Positions 33,240-45,883 of a stretch of 64,000 nt of DNA are shown here, one piece after another (the stretch's first letter is position 1; each line of letters starts with the position of its first letter). Under the pieces are notes generated by a model, which was not told the origin of the DNA, did not search any database, and saw nothing but the letters and a program-made list of their open reading frames with translations. The DNA lies in NCBI GenBank assembly GCA_022494885.1, contig JAGVSM010001706.1, forward strand, positions 356,415 through 420,414. The letters run 5' to 3'. The translations under genes were made by a program, and so were the position numbers. The DNA is from Micrasema longulum. Taxonomy: Eukaryota > Arthropoda > Insecta > Trichoptera > Brachycentridae.

Positions 33240-34910
33240 CACCGCAAGACAAATAAATTTACGAGTTCTAAAAAAAAACTAAAATTGACATATAATGAAT
33301 TATTCTTGATATTTAATTAGTTTTTTTTATATTGTTTGACATATGTGATGACTACTCGTTATTTCAAGGTTAAAATAAAAATCTTACTCATGAATTGTAC
33401 TTAGAAATTGCCATTATATATCAGGTATCAGATTACCCGAACCTTAGAGACCCATAACGGTTCATTTATGGTCGAGTGTTTGTGATGGAATAATAAAAGA
33501 CATGTTATTTTTTAATTCATATTTAAGAAGTAGGTTCTTATCGCTTTATTTTAAATTAAAGTATTTTACATTTAAACATATTTATAACATTTAAAAATAT
33601 TTAGTACTTAGTGAATTCACCTTTATTTTTTATAACATGTAAAATTCTATTATTTAGAGAAGCGTAAAGCGAATCTAAAATTTCTGATGTTATTTCTTCT
33701 TCCCAAACTTGAATTAAGTTTTTTTTTAATTCCTCAATGTTTTTTGATTTTTTTTTCCCGACTTTTTTTTTCATAATCGCCCATAAATTTTCTATCGGGT
33801 TCAAATCAGGGCTATTCCCGGGCCACGTCAACGATTTTAAGCCAATTTTCTCCTTGAATTCATTGATCTATAAAAAAACAATAAATTATTTATCATGTGG
33901 TCACAAAATGCATTTAAAAATATATATATTTGTACTCACAGTGCAGGGCTCTATGGCACGGCGCAGAATCGTCCTGAAAAATTGGGTCCGCGGTATACTG
34001 CGTAATGTCCTCGATTGTTGGAATAATATGTTTTTTTAACACTTTTTTTGTACTGAATGGCATTCATCGTACCCTGTACAAAATTTAGAGGTCCTAAACC
34101 GTATGCTGTCATGCACCCCCAAATCATCACGTAGGGTGAATGTTTAACGGTTCGAGTGACGCACGACGGATGATATCTTTCCCCACGTTTTCGTCGAACT
34201 ATCTTTCTGCCGTCTGGACCAAAAGGTTGAATTTTGATTCATCAGAGAAAACAACATTTTGCCAATCCTCCAAGGTCCAATTCTGGTGCTCTTTCGCCCA
34301 ATCCAGTCTAGCCTTCTTCATTTTGTCCGAGAGTAATGGTTTCTTTGCGGGACTCCGTGCTTGGAAACCATGCTCCAACAGCCGCCTGACACTGTTTTTA
34401 CTGAAAATGTTGATGTGCTGGTAGACTGCACCTCTGCGTGTATTTCAGGTGCCGTTAAAAATCGATCGCGCATAACAATTTTTTTTATTAAGCGATCATC
34501 TCGGGCAGATGTCACGCGCCCCCGTCCGCTTCTTTTTTTCCGTTCTATGGATCCAGTTTCTTGGATTTTTTTTAATAAAAACCTCACTGCACCTTCTGAA
34601 TACCCAACTCGACGAGATATTTCACAATTAGATATGTTTTCTTGCGACAATGTGATTATTTTGAATTTTATCGCAATCGACATTTGCTTTGCACTTTCCA
34701 TGATTGTTGTGTTATGTTCACTCAAACGCGGGTAAAAAAAGACTGTTGAGACATTTTAAAATGTAAATATTGTAGAAAGGTGACACATAGTGTCCTTAAT
34801 TTATTAAACAAAAGAAAGAGGTATCGATAAAGGATTTCTTAGAAAAAGGGTTCAGTAAAGTCAAGGGGCGCGGTAGCAGGTAAACTCGTATTTTTTTTTG
34901 TCTTGCGGTG
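33240..34910 (-). mobile_element. Tc1-like DNA transposon, full length with both termini (copy 1)
   Basis: The left terminus CACCGCAAGACAAATAAATT (33240) and the right terminus GTCTTGCGGTG (ending 34910) are inverted repeats. Each is flanked by TA (33238-33239 and 34911-34912), the standard target duplication. The internal GAGTT / AACTC pairing lengthens the repeat to about 30 bases. Between them lies a single transposase gene on the minus strand. It is about 1.67 kb, the usual size for Tc1 elements. A second copy, nearly identical, is at 53212. Confidence 0.9.
33601..34701 (-). pseudogene. Tc1-like DD34E transposase, frameshifted, with predicted intron
   Basis: The start is the ATG at 34701 (MESAKQMSIAIKFK). 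N-terminal helix-turn-helix: NISNCEISRRVGYSEGAVRF, then RKKRSGRGRVTSARDD. The frame is lost near 34388, where one base is missing compared with copy 2. At least three other single-base differences in homopolymers or nearby (about 34218, 34045 and 33945) also break it. The C-terminus resumes at 33853-33601: LTWPGNSPDLNPIENLW with the catalytic Glu, ending FTKY. Between CHRA (about 33950) and INEFKEK (about 33870) a GTGAGTAC donor and a TTTATAG acceptor bound about 80 bp, predicted to be an intron. Catalytic Asp residues are visible in the FSDESKF and FQDDSAPCH regions. Confidence 0.88.
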
Positions 34911-34960
34911 TACATACTTGGCAGTACCTAGATACTGCGCAGGTATAATATTATCACAAC

Positions 34961-35160
34961 TTTTTTTTTTTTTTTTAAGGAAAAAGAAATATTTGCGTTC
35001 TTATGATTTACCGAAATATTTAATTTGAAGGCCATTTTCAACGAGTTGTAAATAACTCACTTTTCGAAAATGGGAATCAAGTTGGGGTAGAGTGGGACTC
35101 GAACCACGGACCTTTGGGCCATGAGTCCGAGACACTAGCCACAGGACCACAACCCGAATC
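34961..35160 (-). mobile_element. tRNA-derived SINE, family B
   Basis: On the minus strand: head GATTCGGGTTGTGGTCCTGT (35160 down), B-box-like GGTTCGAGTCCCACTC (near 35090-35105), body CCCCAACTTGATTCCCATTT, and an A-run tail at 34961-34976. This is the best-preserved copy of the family. Confidence 0.85.
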
Positions 35161-35304
35161 AAAGGTCAAACCGCACTAGAGCGGCACTGCGCTGCAACAC
35201 GCAATATTATTTTCATTGTTTTGGATGAAACAAACAGTACTACAACTGCGCTACAAAATTTTGTTAGATGCTATAGTACTGTTTGTTTGTGCGGTTCGAC
35301 CTTT
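35161..35304. mobile_element. small MITE, about 144 bp
   Basis: Outer arms AAAGGTCAAACCGCA (35161-35175) and TGCGGTTCGACCTTT (35290-35304) are inverted repeats. Inner arms AACAAACAGTAC (35229-35240) and GTACTGTTTGTT (35276-35287) form a second inverted pair. A diverged direct repeat (CACTGCGCTGCAAC; CAACTGCGCTACAA) lies between. It has no coding capacity and abuts the SINE at 35160. Confidence 0.65.
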
Positions 35305-35399
35305 AAGCGTTTTGTAATTAAATTCGTGCTGCGCGTATTTTTCGCATTGTTTTAGTTTTTATATGCTGATGAAGGCGGTAAGCGTAAAGCTGATAACCT

Positions 35400-35745
35400 T
35401 ACCGCTATCTGCTATTAGACTATTCCGTTCCATAGGGACTTCGACTGCAAATGTGCGTTCACCGAATTTAGTGCGCTGGTTGCAAACAGGTATAATGTCT
35501 TTACCTTTCGCCGTATATGTAGCTGTCAGTCAATTTATCTGAATGCATAGCTCTTTAAGGTATTCTGGTGCAGAGTTGTGCAGTGACATTAGCCAGCAGA
35601 GTTTGTATTCCACCCTCTGTGGAAAACATAGCCAGTGTAATTCTCGAAGTAGTAGAGTAATAAGACTGAACTTAAATATTACTAAAACCATTCTCACTGC
35701 GGTGTTGAATACAGACCGTAGACGAATCATTATACTCACTTCTCA
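35400..35745 (-). pseudogene. CR1/L2/Rex1-type LINE ORF2 C-terminal fragment
   Basis: On the minus strand: LRELHWLCFPQRVEYKLCWL, SLHNSAPEYLKELCIQIN, then TYTAKGKDIIPVCNQRTKFG and ERTFAVEVPMERNSLI. This is the LHWLPVxxRIxYKL...YLxELC...RTxxGxRxFxxxxPxxWNxLP pattern of CR1/L2/Rex1 proteins. It shares VNRTKFGER-type residues with the fragment at 5661-6075, so they probably come from one family. The frame is open for most of its length (35739-35530), and then damaged. Confidence 0.75.
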
Positions 35746-37859
35746 CTGGTCTTTTTATTTTTGTCCTAAAGAAGTTAACTTGAAAGCAGAAAGATTAGAA
35801 CATAAATGATTCAGTGCTTTTAATTAAATAGTAGAATAAATTTTTGTCTATAAGTACGAGTTGTTAGCTGTTTATTATTATATGTGTTTTAAGAGACATC
35901 TTTGAGTTTAAAAAAGCGAACAAAGAACCTTTTTTAATATTATTGACTTATTTTTAATCCAACGTTATTATTATTATTTCGCTAACGTTAGTTGGATTTG
36001 AGTTTACTAGAGTAAGGAGATTTGTGTACCAATAAGCCATAAAGCCAGAATACCTTCAAACTCGTTATATATTTGTTTAAACGGGCCTGGGAATCCTAAT
36101 TTAGCGTGCTACCTACCATCCCCCCGAGCGTTTTACATTTTCCTTTTTTCTCGTTTGCAAATGCCATCTAATAACTGGCTCTGTCCTCATATAGCGGCCC
36201 CATAAAATTCGATGTTTCCTCATTTCCTTATCATTTCATTCCAAGGTAAATACGAATCAAAATTTCGTCACACCGTTTTGAGTTTTGATGTCTTTCAGGG
36301 CTGTGAATAATCAGCTATGATTATCGAATTTGATAACCGAATAATAACGTTTTTTTTAAACAAAATACTTTCTTAACTGTCGACTAGGAATGTAAAATCA
36401 CCAAAATGACTGGTAAAATACCGGTATTTTACGGTTATTTATAAAACTAACAATAGTTTTACTCGGGAACGTGTACTTTTTATTTGTTTTGTTACTAATT
36501 TTATCTCGATATGCGAACAAATTTACCAGCCGAACTAAAGTGCAGTGTACAAAATAAAGTTTACTTTCATTTTTATAAATTGCAAATCAGGAGACTGTAT
36601 TTATTTTCTTCGCGTTATTGTTTTTTTTTTAAATAATTATGCTTAGCTATAAGATTTTGATGATGTTTTGTATTATAAAATCGACTGGGTCGAAAAACTT
36701 AAAATTATTATGACATCAGAGCAGTGGCGCGTGGCAGAAACATAATTAATACATAAACAGCTTTTTTAATGTGAAAAAATAGAGGTTTTAATGTTTGCCA
36801 GTATTGGTTGACTCAGTGGCCTTTAGTAAGACTTTTTTGACCTTGAACTACCGTCACTCATCTAAAAAAAACGTTTTTTTGGCGTTTAATTCCTTCCGTT
36901 GTTGTTCTACAGGAACCACCTTATTCTGCAAGTCAATACGATTTACTTTAAAGTTTACCTATATTTTTATAATATCTAAAGATGTAGGGCTAAGTGTATA
37001 TTCAAAGTCAGGATCCAGTGCATGCAATAACCGACCAGTAAAAAAGTTGAAAATAAAACAATTGAAAATCATCAAACATTAGAAAACATTAACTACCAGC
37101 TATGGAAAAAAATATAATTTATTATGTGAAACAGTTATGAATCATTCGGTTATTTTAATCAACCTGTTGAGCGCATCGCTAATGTCTTATTAGCTATAAC
37201 TCATTCCCTGCCTTATCACTGTAGATGCGTACAACGCTACTTATCCGATTAAAAGTTGGCCCGTAGAGCTGTCTGTATAATACCGTATGATAATTTAATT
37301 AATTTGGATCTTTGTATGAGACGACTCGCTGCAGAAATTGTCTGACAACTTTCATCTAATTATGCAACAGTCGTAGTGAGAGTATGATTCATTCACGCTT
37401 TCAGAATTTGTTCGTAAGGTCGTAATTAAGTATGGCGTTGACACGTTACGTGTAATTTACATAATTATTGTTTGCGCAGTCGCTGGATGGCTCTGTGAGG
37501 AAATATTATCTACGTTGAAGTTATAAATAGGGAAGTATTTTATGTATTCTGTTTACAGATCACGACATCAAAAATATCTATTACATCTGTAAGATATCGA
37601 TTGCGTATGTATTTGTTAGAGAACAGATATCGCTTACTTGTTATTGCTAGGCGCATTGGAAGGTTAAAAGAGATGACTACCATTATATTTAAGATATGAA
37701 AAATAAAATAATTTATTGAAGTGGACATTTTCAAAAATATTTCCTAGTTCGAACATACATTGATTATTTTCGATGATGAATTACACCCAGGTTTGAGAAA
37801 AAGCACAGTTTTATCATTATGATGTACTCTGGAATATGACATAATCTAGATTATAATCT
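35746..37859. other. no recognised gene
   Basis: About 2.1 kb without a supported coding frame, repeat boundary or RNA. Confidence 0.45.
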
Positions 37860-38990
37860 GGAACCACAAGAAGCCCCTAAAAAAACACTAACTATAATCT
37901 TTCCCAGACTCTTGGTTTGCTCTTGTTCAATAGAAGGTTCTATGTCACCCTCCAACTAGAAAAAATGGACTACCCAGGGAAGTTTTCTTGCGCCTATTCT
38001 CTAATTAGACGACCGACCCACGACTGACTTAAAAACCAAACAGTTTATTTATGCCGATGACACAGCCGTGACTGCCCAGGAGGACACATTTCAGATGGAG
38101 GAAAATCTGTCTGAATCCCTCCATATACTTGGAGACTACTGTATGAAAAATAACCTAAAACCAAACCCAAAAAAACACAACATTCTGCATTTCACCCGAG
38201 GAATAGGAAGGCTGCTAGAGAGCTAAACGCAGAATGGACGGGAGAGAAGATAGAACTCTGCAAAATATCGAAATACCTTGGAGTGACCCTTGATAGAACG
38301 CTATCGTATTAGGAGCACAACATGCAAACTAAGCAAACGGTATGTGCGAGAAACAATATAATACGTAAACTCACGGAAAACACGTGGGCTGCAACACCAT
38401 CAGTACTTAGAACATCGGCGCAAGGCTTGTGTATATCAGCAGCGGAGTATGCGTGCCCTGTGTCAAAAATCTGCCCACTCCAAACAGGTGGACATAGCAG
38501 TCAACGAAATGGCATGAAAAGTAGCAGGATGCCTCAAGCCAACACCGACTATAAAGTATACCCAATCATTGGAATCGCTTCACCACACATTCGAAGAAAG
38601 ACATTCGGAGAGGTACAAACAAACCTATGATCCTAGACATTCCCTACACCACAACCAACCAACGGTCTCGCATCTCTGATCTAGAAACAGTTTTATCAAA
38701 GCCAACTCCCCTATTGAATCCTCACAACAATAGAGATAGTTATTGTGGCAACATGATCTTGGAGCGAGACGGTGGATGGATCCACATAAGGGTATCCAAG
38801 GAGATTAACATCTACCCTACCCCATAGGGGGTTATCCATAGGGATCGCCCTCAACAGACTCCGGTGGGTGTTACATGATGTAAAAATAATCTCCAAAGAT
38901 GAGGATACCTCCCTGGTAATGAAATCTTGTGTGACTGCGGTGCAACCCAGGACGACAGCCTCCCACTGCCATCCCTGCTCATGGAATAAG
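37860..38990 (+). pseudogene. LINE reverse transcriptase remnant, RT palm to C-terminus
   Basis: Plus-strand pieces are broken by many stops. They include FIYADDTAVTAQEDTFQMEE, NLSESLHILGDYCMKNNL, KPNPKKHN, then KYLGVTLDRTLSY after a frameshift. Later come TVCARNNIIRKLTENTWAA, SVLRTSAQGLCISAAEYA and IGIASPHIRRKTFGEVQ. YADD is the catalytic box and YLGVTLD is the next motif. Upstream, RRFYVTLQLEK near 37935 seems to be the region before the PQGS motif, which is destroyed. A CxCG-like string (LCDCGATQDD) lies at about 38930. It is an old, dead copy of a Jockey-superfamily-like element. Confidence 0.75.
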
Positions 38991-39110
38991 GCTGCACTCC
39001 TGGGAACACATGTTAAAAAAAATCTATATTATTAAAAGAATCTCGTTTTTTTTTATTTGTAAGGTAGATAAATTCATGAATATGTAGCAGTAATCATGTT
39101 TGTTCCTCAG

Positions 39111-39298
39111 GCGTGGAGATCACTTCGGGGAATGCGGAGAGCGCGGGTGCGGGGCGCGCAGCTCGGGGGCGCGCGCTGGAGCTGGCCGCGCAGTTGGCGG
39201 CCGCCCTGCAGCACGCTGCGCCTCCTCCGCCCCGCCCCGACTACACCACGGCCGCCGCCGTGCTGCGCTGGCTGGCACCCCCCGCCCACCACCACGTG
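39111..39298 (+). CDS. single GC-rich internal exon, host gene of unknown identity
   Basis: A splice acceptor (TTTGTTCCTCAG, ending 39110) and a donor (GTAAGAG at 39299) bound 188 bases. They are far richer in G and C than anything around them. With two leading bases finishing a split codon, the frame is open across the whole exon: VEITSGNAESAGAGRAARGR, then ALELAAQLAAALQHAAPPPP, RPDYTTAAAVLRWLAPPAHH and HV. The segment ALELAAQLAAALQHA is predicted helical and an Ala/Pro/Arg-rich linker follows. Entry phase is 2 and exit phase is 0. I cannot name the gene, and other frames are also open because of composition. The flanking DNA (39.3-42.6 kb, and the repeats upstream) would be intron. Transcript evidence would decide. 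Confidence 0.7.
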
Positions 39299-42200
39299 GT
39301 AAGAGACATCACATCAACCCGATTAATATTCAATGTTGGATATTATTAAACATTCACTCACACTTTCAAAATCTGAACCGGCTGTATATTCGTAAATACC
39401 TGATTTGTTATCCATTCGGGATGCTTTGGTATTACTCGGAAATACGTCTCCCGTTCGGGATGTTTCTATTTTGTTACGCCATAAAATCGCCCATGAGTAG
39501 CGCCGGCCAACGTCACTCAACATAAACATTTTCGTTTTCATTGTAGTATCTCGGCTACTCCATAAATGCCTTATAAAAGAATTTGGTTTATTTTGGTAAT
39601 CACTGGGTTGGATAACACGAAAACTTCATCCGAAATTTCTATTATTAACGAAACCACTTTGGGTGGATTCCGAAATATCCCGAACGGATAACGCGTTGGT
39701 TATTTATGAATATGCGAACCGGCTCTTCATTCGAAGCGTCGAACTCATAGTAAAATCGGTGATGGAAGCATTATAACTTCGCTCTTGAGGATATATGTAC
39801 GTCTCCTTGGCGGTGCCCGCGTACAAAGAAAAACTATCTGTTGTCAAATGAGAAACGCTGCCCGAAGCAGCTCTCTATAATCTGGTAAGCTTTATGAAAT
39901 TATAGTGAAATCATTAGCGGTAGGTAGGTATGTCACATTTGCACACAGCAGTTATAGGATTGTACTTTTTTTTATCGGATTACTGTCCAGTCCAAAAACA
40001 TTTTGCCTGTAGTCAATTTGCAAACACGGCGTCTGTGTGTTTGAAGTATCAAAATTGCGGATTTGTCAAAAAAAATATTTATGACTAAAATCATGGAACA
40101 GAGATGAATTCTCTGTTCTGTGTAGCGAAACCACTAACAGCGAATAAATAAACTGATAAGAAGACTCTTAATGCTCTCTATACTCGGTTTCGGATACCCG
40201 GGGCAGTGTAAAAAAAATCATGAAGCAAGGGTTGAGCAATTTGAAGTAACATATTGTATTATATAATATACCCTATTGCTTCAAATACGTAATACAAGTC
40301 TTGTACATCGAGAAGGGAAAACTAAAGCAACTCCCATCTAAAGAAAATCTTTCATGGAATCCTCACCGATGTACGAGTACGTCACGTTTTAGTAAACCTA
40401 CGACTAAGCAATCCAGATAAAATTAGCGTATAATCTGTCCTCGAGTAAAGCAATTATCCTGACATCACTCGTGAATTATAAATCTTACCCGATCTGGCGA
40501 TTGTTCACAATGTATTAGGAATTTGGATACACTAGGACGTTGTAAATTCAGTTTATGTTTTTGGAAACATATGCGATTTTTCATCTGGAATTATTGAAAA
40601 CAAATTATTTTGTAAAGTTAACACATGTCCTAATATAAATTGGCAGTCATCGTACAAAAGTTCATTTAAATGTCTATTCGAAGAATTCTTCATACTTACC
40701 GTTTTCTTCATATTTATCGTGGCTCTAATATGTCAATTCCAATAATAGTCGGAGTGAGTTGTGTAGCTAACAATTCAGCATTTTGATGAATAGGTTAAGC
40801 GTTAATCTTTTATAACACAACGCTTTGAGTTTCAATTGGTTATTGCTTATTGCGCGGACTTAATTAAGAATTCGTAACAATTAAGATGAAAGTATGAATA
40901 CGGAGAGGGGGGGAAATTAATTACTAATAAATATTTTGGGTTATGTTGAATAATTTACGATATAATGCATAAATAAGTACCTACTACCTACCCACAACCT
41001 GCAACATTTTGTAAATTATGTTTTTTTTAAATATTTTTTCCTAGGCAAAATGAATTTGATTTAATACTCATATTGAAAAATGTTATTAAACTTATTTATA
41101 ATATAAACCTTATTTATTGTATGTAATACTTCTTATTCTTTTCTACAAATTACGACTTTATATTAGTTAACAAAGAAAGCTCAGTCAAAATTATGGATAT
41201 TACTCGTATTTATGTGTTTACGTTTACACAAGGCATTATTCTGTTGTATTGAATTTTTTGTCTTGTAATGACACGGGATAGGTTATCGGTTGAAATAAGG
41301 AAATTCACAATTTCACTCAACAAGGGTTAATACCCATCTCCAAATGGTCTAATGAACAACTGGCGAACTTTCCAATTGCTTTACTTATTACTTTTGGTGT
41401 TGTTTGATTCCAACAATATATTTACGCAAGTATTGATTCACAAATCGTAAAGCAATACTTTACCGACATTTACATAATTAATGTAATATTTGACATGCTT
41501 GTCGGACATACATCAAGCAAAATATTTTTCTAAGAAAGAGCGGTATATATTGTTTATAAATCAATTAGGAATATCTTTTTTTTCCTTGTGAGGTTCTGAG
41601 ATTTAATACAAATCAAGGTACGGGAAAATGGCTACGAATTTTTGAAGTAGTATAATATAAGGATGTTTTTTAAGCAACTTGTCATCGTTTCGAGTATGTT
41701 TATATAAAAAAAACTTACCGATCTTAATACTCAATGCAAAAATATGTGTCACTAACAGCTTTCTCTTTTTTCTTTACAACAGTTTCTTTTTCTGGAGATA
41801 GGTATTTTTAATGATTTTCTTTACAACATAATAATTTTCTCTTATGATGTAGGTATTCGTCTTAAATCGACAAGTGCCCAATATTAAGTCGAACTCTAGG
41901 CGTCTAGAGCACGAATGTTTGAAATTATTTATCCAACTTTAATAAAAATCGAATGAATGGTGACTCGCCTTTCTTATCTATATTATAAAATTCTAATAAA
42001 TTCCACCTTTATCCGATGGTTTATATTGTTCCCCGTTGAAATATCTCTGTCTGTCTCCCTTTATTCAGCTTATTAACATTCCCGCCATGTATTCTTCAAA
42101 CACTAGAATTCCGATCGTGGAACGGCTGGCGCGTGACCATCCTCCTCTGCCAGCTGACTGCTAGTTTCGGGAGAACTCCACGGTTACAACTAATATATGG

Positions 42201-42639
42201 CGTGAGGATTGCGGTAAACTTAACAAGGGCGACGGTCACTACGCGCCGTTAAGAAGCGGAATTAGAAATCCTTGCTGGAATTTTAAAGTGCTCCCATGAA
42301 CATTTGATAATTGCTTTTTACTGGCATCTGCGTTTGTATTCCAGATTTTCTCAGTTTAATGGTGCTTGAAAAACTCGTTCGGAGACGAAATATTTAACCT
42401 GTCTTCGGAACAAATAGTAATGGACTTTTTTTTACCAACAAAATGTACCTATGTATTTTTGTATAACCTATCGTAGTAAAAGTTCACCATTGAATATAAC
42501 ATATTATATTATACAAAACTACTACAAAATACAATAGACGACAATTTAATATTTTTTTTCATATATGTAATTCGAAACTCGAAGTTTCCACCCCAAAGTT
42601 AATTTTTTTAATATTTTTTTTAGTTACCTTTGTTATTTA
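39299..42639. other. probable intron or intergenic DNA, nothing recognised
   Basis: About 3.3 kb of AT-rich sequence downstream of the exon. A GC-richer patch at 42095-42260 (with GAACGGCTGGCGCGTGACC) has no supported coding frame. No second exon with matching phase could be supported by eye. Confidence 0.5.
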
Positions 42640-42908
42640 GTCGGCCTCATGGTGTAATGGTCAGCGCGTTTGCCTACCATGCAAGACGTCTCGGGTTCGA
42701 TTCCCGACGTGGTTGATATGAAAAAAACATATATAAAAAAAAAAAACATAAAAAAATATTTCATAGTCCCTGGACTGGTACCTGAAGCGTAAGACTGATC
42801 ATCTTACCTTCATGTAACAAAAATGATTAAGATACGCTGCGATTGGTATACCAATGCAGTGTCCTTTGCACCATTAGGTGCGAAAAGGGAATGATGATGA
42901 TGATGATT
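42640..42908 (+). mobile_element. tRNA-derived SINE, ATG-tailed family, best copy
   Basis: The head reads GTCGGCCTCATGGTGTAATG then GTCAGCGCGTTTGCCTACCA, with A box TGGTGTAATGGTCAGCG, anticodon loop CTACCAT and B box GGGTTCGATTC. The body includes CCTGGACTGGTACCTGAAGC, GTAAGACTGATCATCTTACC and TATACCAATGCAGTG, and the tail is an ATGATGATGATGATGAT run. The cloverleaf portion looks like tRNA-Gly, but the continuous retroposon body and tail make it a SINE. It is a useful reference for the other copies. Confidence 0.88.
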
Positions 42909-45618
42909 GTCATTTACACAATACCAATCACGTTATTCTGAAATTTTCACAAAAATTCAAAAATGTTTAAATTTTCGCTTGGAAAATCAATGTTGCTATA
43001 TGGACAGACGTTGGCAAATCATTTACCGTCTAATCGTTCCAATAAATTCCTTTCGCTCCTGGCCAACACGTTTGAGTGGGTACAAACAAAAATTCTAATT
43101 TTACTCCATATTTAATTAAAGATGCAATTAATACTATATGCTCCGGTAAGTAAGATCTCATCTTGCATAGAAATAAAACTTACTCGGAGTAAAGAATACT
43201 GTAACCATGTACTGTTATGTACCGATGTAGTGTAGCACACAGAGAATAAATATCCCAAGTCCAACAGATTAATTTAGAAGACACGAAGATATTGTATATT
43301 AATTTTATTATTTAAAAGTGATTAAAACTAAGTATTACGTCAGAGCGACGTAGTAACCGACTCGAGATTACATTTCTAATTTCTCTTCCAAAGGGCTGAG
43401 TATGGATTTATATAATACAAGTTTTGGTCCTTTGGAGAGGTAGGCTTGATACGAAAAATAGGTACATTTACGCTACATCCTGAGATTTACGCAAAATAAT
43501 ATTTTTCACGCGTTGGAGCATATGGTTTTCAAAAGCTTTCTATAAACGACCCTTTTTCATTAAAAATACATGATTTCTGCATTCCTCAAGATGTTAATAT
43601 TGGTCTCAAGGGCTTTACCAGATGGTTAAGTGCCAAACACATCAGAACTCTGGGTATATTTCATTCTGTAGAGAACGCAATTTCTACCACCAGCTTACTA
43701 AATACAAAACGTACTATGTAAGTACATAACAGTACTATGAGACAGTGGCGAATGGTGATTTTATTTACAGGTAAGCTATAAAAAAATCCACATATTTGTA
43801 CCTACATGGAAGGTACATAACATAATGTAAGTAATATGTACTATAAATTGATTTTTTTCTGTGGTTCTATGTAATACAACAACCCTTATCCATGAAATCA
43901 ACTCAAACGATGTAACTTCGTAATATTTTACATTATATAGATATATTATCCATTATTTTAATACATAACTCATTAAAAAAATAATCAAAAATAGCACTAT
44001 GAATTCAGTCGATATTAGGTATTCAATTGAAATGTCAACTGGCCGAATAGTCCTAGAAATTAATCGTGCTAAAAACGGCCGCGTCAAGCGCCATATGTCC
44101 TGCAATATGACGCATGAAAGTAATTATGGTCTTATGTTAAAAGTATTATTTCAAAGAAAAATAGCCCTTAAGAAAAAATGATTGAAATACTGTTTTCCAA
44201 ATCAAGAATCTTCAAATATTTTGTGTAATCTTCAAGTTGAATCTAGGAAAAAAAACCCGCACTGGGGTTAAGGCATTCAAAATATAGTATAGAGATTTGT
44301 ATGAAAAAATAAGCTAGAATAATCGGCTAATTTTTTGGCTCACCGCAGGCGCTGGGCGCACTTTATTAATATTAATATTTACAGATATTAGGACAAAAAT
44401 ACAAACGGTGGAAATAATTTAAAATAAAAAGCTTTTTTTTTCTGCAAATAAAGTTACAGTAAAATATTATTATGGTTAGTCAAATATAATGGTAAGCTGC
44501 GCATAATCGCTTCTATACACGGTTCGCCCCTGCTATGAGCGAGATCTTACCGCTTAACATTATTATAGGTAGGAATTCAGGGTTCTGGTTTAAACCGCCC
44601 ACGCCCCTAATCCCACCATGGCGTAGCATAGCTTGAATACTGAAAGACGAAACTGTACTGCTGTCTAGATTATGTATACGAGTATATGTTTCAAACTTAA
44701 ACAATCTAATTATCTGCTTCGTGAAATTTCTTTGTAGAAGTTATCCTTCTTATGGTAGATTACCGAATGGAAGAAATAAACAATTATTAATATATATGTT
44801 GTTTTTCATTTGCCTGTATACAACTGTAGCGTATAAAAAGAAAGAAGTGTGCACATAATAGTTTGTTGTAATGAGGACTATTATTTTACATTATGGTTCA
44901 CAAACAATAAACAATACATACAAAATGTCTATAATAATCACTATTTGTTATGTTTAGATATTGTTTATCAATTAATTGTATGTAAACACAACATGCACAA
45001 ATAAGTATAAAAAAAAAGTATGAATTTATATTTTTAAAGTGAACAAGCATAATTAAATTATATTAATATTATGAAAGTTATTGCGATAAATTACACTTAC
45101 AGATTATTACATTTTTTTTTACCTAACTAACAGAAGGGACTATTTGATTTTACAAATTGCGTTCTCCTATAATTATTTTATGTATCGTTAAAGATATCAG
45201 TGTCAGCATTACTTTTTGCATAATGATATAATCTCAACATGCGTGAAAATGCATTTTAAATACATAGTTTACTGTGTCGTATATAAAATGAAGTGTTCAA
45301 TCGCAATCGCCGGCTGGAAACATTCAGAGGTACATTATCTAAATAAATTGTAGAGTCAATATTACAATTTATTATGGTATAAATATACATCAAGTCAAAA
45401 ATCTGCCTCCTAAATTCCAACTTATCAAGACCAAAATGTGCTAGACGCTGATCATAAGACTGAATTGTTCTGCCCAGGTTACATGAAATTATTTGGTTAC
45501 GAAGACAGTTTTCAAAGCATGATGAAAATATCCTTTATTTTAATGAAATCGTAGAGCTCTCATGTGTTTTTTTTTATTAAAAAAAAGTTTTTTGGCAAAA
45601 GATCATTAGACAGATTAT
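42909..45618. other. no recognised gene
   Basis: About 2.7 kb, AT-rich. Small open frames exist but have no recognised motif or splice bounding. Confidence 0.45.
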
Positions 45619-45883
45619 TCATCATCATCGTTCCCTTTCTGCACCTAATGGTGCATAGGGCACTGCATTGGTACACCAATCTCAGCGTATCTTGATCATT
45701 TTTTTGTTACATGAAGGTAAGATGATCAGTCTTACGCTTCAGGTACCAGTCCAGGGACTATGAAATATTCTAGTGTGAAAACACCCTTTTAAATAAATAT
45801 TTCACAGCAACCATGTCGAGAATCGAACCTGAGACCTCTTGCATGGCAGGCTAACGCGCTGACCATTACACCACGAGGCCGAC
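45619..45883 (-). mobile_element. tRNA-derived SINE, ATG-tailed family
   Basis: Minus-strand copy with head at 45883 (GTCGGCCTCGTGGTGTAATG), B box near 45822-45832, body CTTACGCTTCAGGTACCAGT on the plus strand, and a CATCATC tail at 45619. Close in sequence to 17979-18246 and 42640-42908. Confidence 0.85.

Noticed and set aside
35082..35160. tRNA-like head on the minus strand, possible tRNA gene
   Set aside because: It occurs with the same downstream body at 9672 and 26993 and does not complete a standard cloverleaf.
35352..35392. CTGATGAAGG ... GTAAAGCTGATA string resembling a hammerhead
   Set aside because: The second core strand reads TAA instead of GAA and no stem III or stem I could be formed in register.
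39107..39295. Minus-strand and alternative plus-strand open frames overlapping the exon
   Set aside because: All frames are open there because of the high GC content; only the frame bounded by the acceptor and donor is retained.
42640..42720. tRNA-Gly-like cloverleaf, possible tRNA gene
   Set aside because: The same head recurs in several copies attached to a conserved non-tRNA body and an ATG tail, so it is a SINE and not a tRNA gene.
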